Of a stretch of DNA of 8,113 nucleotides, positions 1-4,825 are shown in pieces (the stretch's first letter is position 1; every line of letters starts with the position of its first letter). A program made the position numbers and the translations under genes. Origin of the DNA: Gammaproteobacteria bacterium (GTDB lineage Bacteria; Pseudomonadota; Gammaproteobacteria; GCA-001735895); contig JARFPR010000291.1 of assembly GCA_029288195.1 (NCBI GenBank), positions 1-8,113 of the forward strand, written 5' to 3'. The notes beneath the pieces are model-generated. The model saw only the letters and a program-made list of their open reading frames with translations, was not told the DNA's origin and made no database searches.

Positions 1-48
1 CAGGCGATCGTACGGCACAACCCACGGCTTTTCTGCTTTCGAATTTAG

Positions 49-68
49 TTGTAACCAAACTGTTACAA
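49..68. promoter_or_regulatory. Palindromic operator-like site upstream of the membrane protein gene
   Basis: The sequence holds a perfect inverted repeat, TTGTAAC, six bases, then GTTACAA (49-55 and 62-68). It ends 15 bp before a TATAAT box, so it overlaps the place where a -35 element would lie. A dimeric regulator bound here would sit directly on RNA polymerase's -35 contact, or would replace a poor -35 as an activator site. No good TTGACA-like hexamer is visible at the usual spacing, which slightly favours a factor-dependent promoter. The regulator is not in the window and I cannot name it. Confidence 0.5.
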
Positions 69-83
69 AACCGCATCGGCATT

Positions 84-89
84 TATAAT
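84..89 (+). promoter_or_regulatory. Probable -10 promoter element (TATAAT)
   Basis: A perfect sigma70-type -10 hexamer, TATAAT, lies at 84-89. The expected transcription start is near 96-97, about 65 bases before the preferred TTG start of the membrane protein gene at 161 and only 4-5 bases before the alternative GTG at 101. The -35 region is not consensus and coincides with the 49-68 palindrome. Confidence 0.5.
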
Positions 90-160
90 GTAACTTCGCG
101 GTGCAAGTACCTGCGAGTGTATTAGCCAACGACGGCATATCTAATAAACAGGGGCGTTAC

Positions 161-931
161 TTGAATAAGACGTATATCTGGTGGAGGTTTCTTTGCGCAA
201 CGGCCGTGGTCAATATCGTCGTGTGGCTGTGGGCACTGGCGGTACATTCGGATATGCAAAACTTTTCCTTTGCTCAGCCCGTATTGTCGGGATTCTATGT
301 CCTGGTCTGTGCTTTCCGCTCGTTTTTCCCTCGCATCGATCTGGAACGATATTGCCTGTTTGACACGCCCCTTTCATCGATCGCCCTGGGCCGAAGCCTC
401 GCCACGCTTGCTGAGATATGCTTCAGCGCGCAATGCGCTCTTTTGATTTACGACCTCGGTATCTATATCGACTCTCCCACTATCACGCTGATCGCTTATG
501 CCCTCGTTCCAATCATCATCATCGCCCAGCTCTGCTGCTGGAATGCCGCGCTGACGCTCGATCATTTCTGGCACGGTATCGAAGAAGCCATGTGGATCGT
601 GATGGTGACGCTCGCGGCCGTCTGCCTGATTACAGGGTATTTAATGCTTACCGGATGGCTCAAAATTCTCATGGCGGTCGGGGTAGTGAGCTGTCTGGGT
701 GCCGCCTACATCATGCTGTTCGTGGACATACCGATGTACTTCACCCGCTCGAGGCAAAATTCAGGCAGGGAAAAAAAGTTACTCACCTTTGGTGAAGGGA
801 TTCATGATGCATTGACACGGCGCATACAAACCAACGACTGGGAAGTCTGGAAACAGGAAGTCGTCTGGATAAGCACTTACTTCACGTTCGGAGTATGGCT
901 TAGCATCGGCATGATCTTCGTCAGGTTCTGA
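161..931 (+). CDS. Multi-pass integral membrane protein of unknown function
   Basis: I do not recognise a named family. The 256-residue protein has about six or seven hydrophobic segments, at roughly residues 7-27, 40-53, 77-103, 107-127, 143-165, 167-190 and 232-253. A short Arg/Lys-rich loop near 195-206 and a charged stretch with two Trp near 223-232 precede the last helix. A conserved-looking segment at about 51-75 (RSFFPRIDLERY, then LFDTPLSSIALGRS) lies in a loop and is a good candidate for a functional site. The start chosen is TTG at 161, preceded by AGGGG six bases upstream; codons before it look non-coding. The alternative is GTG at 101, adding 20 polar residues but with no ribosome-binding site. 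It has its own promoter region and may end at a weak terminator, so a link to the downstream genes is not shown. Confidence 0.75.
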   Translation: MNKTYIWWRFLCATAVVNIVVWLWALAVHSDMQNFSFAQPVLSGFYVLVCAFRSFFPRIDLERYCLFDTPLSSIALGRSLATLAEICFSAQCALLIYDLGIYIDSPTITLIAYALVPIIIIAQLCCWNAALTLDHFWHGIEEAMWIVMVTLAAVCLITGYLMLTGWLKILMAVGVVSCLGAAYIMLFVDIPMYFTRSRQNSGREKKLLTFGEGIHDALTRRIQTNDWEVWKQEVVWISTYFTFGVWLSIGMIFVRF

Positions 932-959
932 TCCCCGATCTCGCGCTGCGTCCAAACTG

Positions 960-993
960 TGTAGCGATAGCCTGCTACATCTCTGTTGTTTTT
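960..993 (+). terminator. Possible weak intrinsic terminator after the membrane protein gene
   Basis: TGTAGC (960-965) and GCTACA (974-979) can form a 6-bp stem around an 8-base loop, with a possible extra G-T pair. A five-T run follows at 989-993, but about ten bases after the stem rather than directly, so termination would be inefficient at best. The rest of 932-1105 holds no gene I can support. It presumably contains the promoter for the small ORF and methyltransferase, for which I see no convincing -35/-10 pair. Confidence 0.3.
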
Positions 994-1105
994 ACGATTC
1001 GATTTGCGGGATTCGTCATGGGTTTGTAATTTTTGCGGTCTAGTCTTGTGTTCATGTATGTAAGTAATTTACTCGACTGAAACCGTAGCCAGGAACGGCA
1101 GAAAC

Positions 1106-1324
1106 ATGAAAAATTCCGCTCGCCCGATCAGCAGATATCCAACCGCAAGTTCGATATCAGATCTCAAGCAAAAAGTGAACAACATCGAATCAGTGAGTGG
1201 CCGTTCGAAGCGCACGATGCTGTTGCGTGAAGAAATAAGGCGGCTCGAAGCGCTGCTGGAGTGCGGCAAGGTCAGGACCAATCCATCATATCGCTTTCTC
1301 TTTCGGGATGGATGCGAAAGCTAA
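1106..1324 (+). CDS. Small basic hypothetical protein
   Basis: A 72-residue reading frame begins with ATG at 1106, preceded by AGGAA about ten bases upstream, and ends at TAA 38 bases before the methyltransferase. The protein is rich in Ser, Arg and Lys with no membrane segment. Residues about 32-54 (SKRTMLLREEIRRLEALLEC) should form a charged amphipathic helix, possibly a short coiled coil. I recognise no family. Its position and orientation suggest it is co-transcribed with the methyltransferase and hydrolase. An overlapping opposite-strand frame exists but is less protein-like and has no partner gene. It could also be a non-coding leader, so existence is moderately supported and function unknown. 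Confidence 0.5.
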   Translation: MKNSARPISRYPTASSISDLKQKVNNIESVSGRSKRTMLLREEIRRLEALLECGKVRTNPSYRFLFRDGCES

Positions 1325-1333
1325 GCTCAGTTA

Positions 1334-1350
1334 GCAAGGTAAATCCTTGC
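1334..1350 (+). promoter_or_regulatory. Leader hairpin just upstream of the methyltransferase ribosome-binding site
   Basis: GCAAGG (1334-1339), five bases (TAAAT), then CCTTGC (1345-1350) form a perfect 6-bp hairpin. It is followed by AAAA and the Shine-Dalgarno AAGG (1353-1356), six bases before the ATG at 1363. No T run follows, so it is not a terminator. The CCTT in the right arm could instead pair with the Shine-Dalgarno AAGG, so two exclusive states are possible: hairpin formed and site free, or site masked. Ribosomes finishing the small ORF at 1324 would touch this structure. Confidence 0.4.
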
Positions 1351-1362
1351 AAAAGGTAAGTC

Positions 1363-2085
1363 ATGCACAACTCAACTACCCATTCAAGCCGCAACAGTTA
1401 CCGACTGATCGCGCCGCTTTATGACTTCGTGTTCGGATTTGCGCTGCAACATGGCCGTCGACTCGCCGTAGCGGCGCTCGACGCCCGGCGCGGGGATCGC
1501 ATTCTCGAGGTCGGTGTCGGCAGCGGCATGTCGCTTCCCATGTATCCCAGGGGCGCATCCGTGATCGGCATCGATATTTCGACCGAAATGCTCGACAAGG
1601 CCAGGAGACGGATCGAGGAGCGCGATTTGAATCGCGTCCTGGTGCTGAACATGGACGCCGGGCAGATGGATTTTTCCGACGAGAGCTTCGACAAGGCCGT
1701 CGTGATGTACGCGGTGTCGGGCTTCCCGAATCCCGCCGAGACCATGGCGGAAGTGCAGCGCGTGTGCAAACCCGGCGCCACCCTGGTAATCGTCAACCGT
1801 TTTGCTTCGACCGGCCCCGTGGCGCGTTTTTTCGACATCATGCTGGCACCGCTATTCCGCTTGCTCAGGTATCGGATCGATCTCGATATCGATACCTTTC
1901 TGCGGGAAGCGAACCTCGATTTGCTCAATCGCAAGCCTGCCAACCTTTTCGGCTACTCCACCGTGCTCGTATGCCGCAGCCAGCGGTCGCCCGAATCGAG
2001 GCCGCAACAGGCGCTGGAGTCTCTCGATCTCGAAGATGCCGATATATCAGTGGTTTACAAAACTATCGCCAACTCGCGTCTGTAG
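1363..2085 (+). CDS. pmtA: Class I SAM-dependent methyltransferase, probable phosphatidylethanolamine N-methyltransferase
   Basis: The 240-residue protein resembles Rhodobacter-type PmtA, a cytoplasmic, membrane-associated enzyme that methylates phosphatidylethanolamine stepwise towards phosphatidylcholine using S-adenosylmethionine. It opens with a YxxxAPLYDFVFG-type segment (13-25) typical of UbiE/PmtA-like enzymes. The SAM-binding motif I is LEVGVGSG (48-55) followed by SLPMYP (57-62), then the acidic ribose-binding D71 in GIDIS, D98 in NMDAG, and the post-motif SFDKAVVMYAVS (108-119) and RVCKPGATLVIVNRF (133-147). The rest (about 150-205) carries an amphipathic, membrane-leaning stretch. 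The last 35 residues, after CRSQ (204-207), are an acidic tail beyond the usual length of about 200. The start is ATG with AAGG six bases upstream. The hydrolase starts three bases after the stop. A methyltransferase for another lipid or quinone is possible. The convergent decarboxylase-family gene would supply its substrate if it makes phosphatidylethanolamine. Confidence 0.75.
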   Translation: MHNSTTHSSRNSYRLIAPLYDFVFGFALQHGRRLAVAALDARRGDRILEVGVGSGMSLPMYPRGASVIGIDISTEMLDKARRRIEERDLNRVLVLNMDAGQMDFSDESFDKAVVMYAVSGFPNPAETMAEVQRVCKPGATLVIVNRFASTGPVARFFDIMLAPLFRLLRYRIDLDIDTFLREANLDLLNRKPANLFGYSTVLVCRSQRSPESRPQQALESLDLEDADISVVYKTIANSRL

Positions 2086-2088
2086 AAG

Positions 2089-2970
2089 TTGAAGTCGGGC
2101 TCGTACGCGATCGCCCCGGTGAATGCGCCGATTCGCCCGCCCGAATTTCACCAGGTCATAACGCTTGGCAACGGCCCTTGCCATTACCGGTTCACCGGTC
2201 CCGAACGAGGCTCCGTCCTGCTGATGATACACGGCGCCACCGTGCCCGGCTGGGAATTCGACCGGCTCGCGCCCCTGCTGCACCGGGCCGGTATTCGAAC
2301 CCTGATCCCGGATCTTTACGGCCATGGGTTTTCCGCACGCCCCCGGGTTCGCTACGACTACGACCTCTTCACCCGGCAAATGATCGAGCTGTTGCAGGCC
2401 CTGTCGATCGAACAGCCGGTCGACGTCTTCGGACATTCGATGGGCGCCGCGGTGGGCGCCTGTCTCGCTAGCCGGCATCCGCAGGCGATCGACCGCCTGG
2501 TGCTGGCGGCGCCGTTGGTCAATTTTACCGGCATCATGACTTCCGCGAGGCTGATGGCCCTGCCCGCGCTCGGGGAATTGCTGATGCCGATCTACATCAA
2601 ACCGATGCTGATCAGGCGTCGCAGGAAACGCTACCGGAATATCGAGGATGGCCGATGGGTTGGCATGTTCATAAACCAGCTCAAAATTCCCGGCTTCGGT
2701 TACATGATGCTGTCACTGCTGCGTTGCGGCACTCTCGGCGATCAAAGCGCTCGCTATATCGAGTTAAATCGACAACCAAGTGATCTGATGGTGCTGCGCG
2801 GTGACGAGGACTCGATCATGCCGAGGTATCAGTTCGAACGACTGCAAGACCTGTTACCGAGGGCAAAATACGTCGAAATCGCGGGTGCTCCACACGCCTT
2901 CGTGATCACCGATCCTGAAAAACTCGCGCCGCACATCATCGATTTTCTTACCCCAGCCCAGGCTTTGTAA
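2089..2970 (+). CDS. Alpha/beta hydrolase, lipase/esterase-like
   Basis: This is a 293-residue alpha/beta-hydrolase fold serine hydrolase. Visible are the oxyanion-hole segment LLMIHGA (44-50), the DLYGHGFSARP turn (75-85), the nucleophile elbow GHSMG with S117, the acid in GDEDSIMP (probably D241) and the catalytic histidine H269 in APHAF. All three catalytic residues are therefore present. Residues about 146-225 form a cap region with an unusually basic patch (RRRRKR, 176-181) and hydrophobic stretches, which would suit binding at a membrane surface. No signal peptide is seen, so it should be cytoplasmic. The substrate is not determinable; monoacylglycerol, lysophospholipid or another acyl ester is plausible from the context. 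The frame is closed by the TAG of the methyltransferase, so the start is TTG at 2089 (weak ribosome-binding site, likely translational reinitiation) or GTG at 2119. It is the last gene before the + strand terminator at 3090. Confidence 0.85.
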   Translation: MKSGSYAIAPVNAPIRPPEFHQVITLGNGPCHYRFTGPERGSVLLMIHGATVPGWEFDRLAPLLHRAGIRTLIPDLYGHGFSARPRVRYDYDLFTRQMIELLQALSIEQPVDVFGHSMGAAVGACLASRHPQAIDRLVLAAPLVNFTGIMTSARLMALPALGELLMPIYIKPMLIRRRRKRYRNIEDGRWVGMFINQLKIPGFGYMMLSLLRCGTLGDQSARYIELNRQPSDLMVLRGDEDSIMPRYQFERLQDLLPRAKYVEIAGAPHAFVITDPEKLAPHIIDFLTPAQAL

Positions 2971-3038
2971 GTTCCTGGCAGGTAAATCTTATTCTTCGGT
3001 CAACGGTTCGACTGCTTGTCTCACACCGTGAATGCGGG

Positions 3039-3076
3039 AAATAAAAACCGGGTCAGCCATCCGTCTGCAACCCGGT
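3039..3076 (-). terminator. Intrinsic terminator of the minus-strand operon
   Basis: On the minus strand ACCGGGT and ACCCGGT arms (3070-3076 and 3047-3053) form a perfect 7-bp GC-rich stem. Three further pairs (CAG/CTG) are possible inside, after a two-base bulge. The RNA then runs directly into five U, A and three U (3047-3039). It lies 73 bases past the stop of the DUF962-like gene, beyond the + strand terminator. Confidence 0.7.
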
Positions 3077-3089
3077 AAGAGGAGATATC

Positions 3090-3123
3090 AGATTGCCCCG
3101 CGGGAAAACGAGGCGATCTTTTT
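3090..3123 (+). terminator. Intrinsic terminator of the plus-strand methyltransferase/hydrolase genes
   Basis: AGATTGCC (3090-3097) and GGCGATCT (3112-3119) pair over 8 bp with one G-T pair, around a 14-base loop, and run straight into five T (3119-3123). It lies 120 bases past the hydrolase stop. The minus-strand continuation has no T run, so it should act on the plus strand only. Confidence 0.65.
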
Positions 3124-3148
3124 ATTATGGTTGTTCGGTCGCGACTAG

Positions 3149-3871
3149 TTAGCGCGCGGCTGTCTTCGACGGCTCGGTCACGCCGCCTACGGCCTCGGAC
3201 ACCGAGTCGATGGTTTCCGACACCGTTTCGGACGCGGAGTCGATTGCCCGCGAGGCGCTGGCGAGGGTCTGATCGTACCAGTCGCTCATGTCGTCGTACA
3301 TTTCCCCCTTGGCGATGTAGTAGGGGGACTTGTAATAAATCTTTATGTCATGAAAAGGATCGGTCAGGATCTTGCTCATCCACACGCATCCCGATTGAAA
3401 GCCCATGATGAAGAACAAATGCACACCGCGGAAAAGTACCGCGCCAAAACCGATCATAAGCCACAGCAGCGACATGTTGTGAATGAATTCCCGGGTTCCG
3501 GCGGGTGTACTGAACAGGCCGAAAAAGTTCGGATTGAAAAACATAATCACCGGTGCGGCCACCCAGATCCCGAGCAAGACCATTTTGCGCTTCAAGTTGT
3601 ACCCGACCTTGATGCATTCCTTGAATTCGTGGCTGGCGTGATTGACCTCGTCGTAGGTTTTCGGCTCGAAAAAGAAGTGGCCAATCTGGCGGGTCACCAT
3701 TGCCAGCAGCCAGCCGATTAATACCGCCGCCACCGGATCGATGAAAACCAGCACGTAGCTGGCAAGAAAGCAGCTGGCACTGACCAGATGCAGGAATTGG
3801 TTAACCCGGTTGTGGTGATAATAGCGGTGGTCGTCCCAACGCTGCTGTTTTAGTTCTTCGAGAAATCCCAT
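3149..3871 (-). CDS. DUF962/Mpo1-like membrane protein with C-terminal extension
   Basis: The 240-residue protein begins with the signature of the DUF962 (yeast Mpo1/YGL010w) family: YHHNRVNQFLH (18-28), matching the family pattern Y-H-x-N-P-V-N-x(3)-H, then two hydrophobic segments (about 29-44, 46-60) and IGHFFFE (63-69), matching the family's GH-x-x-FE. Yeast Mpo1 is an Fe(II) dioxygenase that removes one carbon from 2-hydroxy fatty acids; H19/H20, H28 and H65 are candidate metal ligands here. Unlike usual members it continues with two more membrane segments (about 98-112, 134-158, the latter with R148 and H151), a conserved-looking stretch MSKILTDPFHDIKIYYKSPYY (165-185) and a Ser/Glu-rich tail. 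The start is ATG at 3871, with GGAGGA four bases upstream; the frame is open further into the decarboxylase gene but that is not used. It is the last gene of the operon, 22 bases after the decarboxylase. Family assignment is good for the N-terminal half; reaction and substrate are inferred. Confidence 0.75.
   Translation of the reverse strand: MGFLEELKQQRWDDHRYYHHNRVNQFLHLVSASCFLASYVLVFIDPVAAVLIGWLLAMVTRQIGHFFFEPKTYDEVNHASHEFKECIKVGYNLKRKMVLLGIWVAAPVIMFFNPNFFGLFSTPAGTREFIHNMSLLWLMIGFGAVLFRGVHLFFIMGFQSGCVWMSKILTDPFHDIKIYYKSPYYIAKGEMYDDMSDWYDQTLASASRAIDSASETVSETIDSVSEAVGGVTEPSKTAAR
3195..3244 (-). repeat. Imperfect 33-bp tandem unit encoding an 11-residue repeat
   Basis: Two 17-base copies (3195-3211 and 3228-3244) differ at two positions and are spaced by 33 bp. 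In the protein this is an 11-residue periodicity, IDSASETVSET then IDSVSEAVGG (residues 210-230). Eleven-residue repeats of this kind form amphipathic helices that often bind lipid surfaces or coil together. Confidence 0.5.
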
Positions 3872-3875
3872 GATT

Positions 3876-3881
3876 TCCTCC
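3876..3881 (-). promoter_or_regulatory. Strong Shine-Dalgarno that fixes the DUF962-like start
   Basis: GGAGGA on the minus strand lies four bases before the ATG at 3871. A second in-frame ATG at 3883 overlaps this site and would leave it without one of its own, so 3871 is the likely start. The site suggests this gene is translated more strongly than the decarboxylase just before it, whose own site is weak. Confidence 0.7.
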
Positions 3882-3893
3882 ATCTGTTTAGTT

Positions 3894-4805
3894 TTAAATG
3901 AATTGAATATCGTTTTTCGCGGCCTGATTTGAAACCGGTGCCGGAGTCTCGAGCAACAGCGGCTCGCCCATCCGGATCGGTTGTCCCGACCGAACCCGGC
4001 CGTGTAACTGGTATCCGCGCGAGGCGAATAACAGAATCGTGGATCCCTGCTGGAAATAACCCATCTCATCGCCCTTGTTATATTTCGCGTCGCAAGGCAA
4101 ACGGTTCGGTCCCCGGTAACGCAGATCGAGTTCGTGCTCCAGGCAGTGAAATTTCATGCTCGCGACGAGAATTGCCGCCACCGGCACCATGACCAGGTGA
4201 TACCCGGCCTGCCCCGTTTCTAGTTCGATGACCGCGCGTTCGTTTTTGCAAAACAGGTTTTCGATGCGCTTAAGCGCGACCGGATTCACATTCCAGGTAT
4301 CGCCCGACTGGTAAAGGACCCGGGAAATCTGGCAGTCGCGCGGCGCGTGAAAACGGTGGTACATGCTGGATTTAAGGCGCAGGGTGACGTAGATCCCGTC
4401 GCGGACCTTATCGACCAGGTTGCGATCCGGTATCAGGTCGTCAACCTGGTAGGGAAAACCTTTTGCCTGGAATACCTGGCTACCCTCGATCCGGCCGCAT
4501 TCTCCGACGATTGCATCGCAGGGGCTGACCACGTTACCGGGATCGATATCGACCGGCCGTGCGCCGGGTTTGAGCTCCCGGATAAAACATTCCTGCAGGC
4601 TTTTGAAATCCCGTTGCCGCGCTTCACTCAAATCCAGGTCATCGGCGAACAGGCGCCACAGCGCGATTGAAAACCGGGTCAGTAAGCGGCTTTCGATGCG
4701 GCTGTACCAGCCGATCAGGCGGGTTAAAAAGATCCGGGGTATGCGGTTGGTTACCAGGAAGTTAAGTTGTTCCTGTTGCGTGAGTGCACGGATGAGTGTG
4801 GTCAT
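3894..4805 (-). CDS. psd: Phosphatidylserine decarboxylase family protein (pyruvoyl-dependent)
   Basis: This family converts phosphatidylserine to phosphatidylethanolamine at the inner membrane. The proenzyme cuts itself, and the new N-terminal serine of the small subunit becomes a pyruvoyl cofactor. The 303-residue length fits bacterial Psd. Visible landmarks: SPCDAIVGE (94-102) with D97, the self-cleavage aspartate; MYHRFHAP (148-155) with H150 and H153; and GDEMGYFQQGSTILLF (245-260) with the cleavage motif G254-S255-T256. The residue before GST is Gln rather than the usual Leu of LGST. Cleavage should yield an alpha chain of about 49 residues carrying the pyruvoyl group. There is no obvious transmembrane helix; the N-terminal 50 residues are amphipathic. 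It lies 20 bases after the PHP-glycosyltransferase gene with a weak ribosome-binding site, and 22 bases before the DUF962-like gene. This is not the usual psd setting next to rsgA or orn, so it may be a second copy with a dedicated substrate. The family is firm; exact substrate less so. Confidence 0.88.
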   Translation of the reverse strand: MTTLIRALTQQEQLNFLVTNRIPRIFLTRLIGWYSRIESRLLTRFSIALWRLFADDLDLSEARQRDFKSLQECFIRELKPGARPVDIDPGNVVSPCDAIVGECGRIEGSQVFQAKGFPYQVDDLIPDRNLVDKVRDGIYVTLRLKSSMYHRFHAPRDCQISRVLYQSGDTWNVNPVALKRIENLFCKNERAVIELETGQAGYHLVMVPVAAILVASMKFHCLEHELDLRYRGPNRLPCDAKYNKGDEMGYFQQGSTILLFASRGYQLHGRVRSGQPIRMGEPLLLETPAPVSNQAAKNDIQFI

Positions 4806-4825
4806 TGGTTCGTCGTACCCGGTGT

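Noticed and set aside
49..89. Assignment of the palindrome to a light-responsive MerR-family (CarH/LitR) regulator
   Set aside because: The arms look loosely similar to MerR-type sites, but no such regulator or carotenoid/photolyase gene is in the window, so naming it would be a guess.
101..160. Upstream GTG start for the membrane protein, adding 20 residues
   Set aside because: There is no Shine-Dalgarno before it, the extra codons look non-coding, and the TATAAT box would leave a leader of only 4-5 bases. TTG at 161 has AGGGG at a suitable distance. It remains possible.
1069..1281. 70-residue minus-strand frame opposite the small ORF
   Set aside because: No convincing ribosome-binding site and orientation against all neighbouring genes; the plus-strand frame is preferred.
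1865..1900. Clustered GATC/ATCGAT-rich stretch as a possible site
   Set aside because: It is coding sequence for RIDLDID in the methyltransferase and is explained by the codons used.
1419..1943. 174-residue minus-strand frame inside the methyltransferase
   Set aside because: Ser/Arg-rich antisense reading of a gene with clear SAM-binding motifs.
1764..2471. 235-residue plus-strand frame overlapping the methyltransferase and hydrolase
   Set aside because: It is rich in Arg, Pro and Ala as expected of an out-of-frame reading and overlaps two genes with intact catalytic motifs.
3872..4069. N-terminal extension of the DUF962-like protein into the decarboxylase gene
   Set aside because: The frame is open but overlaps the Psd coding region in another frame, the residues are not protein-like, and a strong GGAGGA site fixes the start at 3871.
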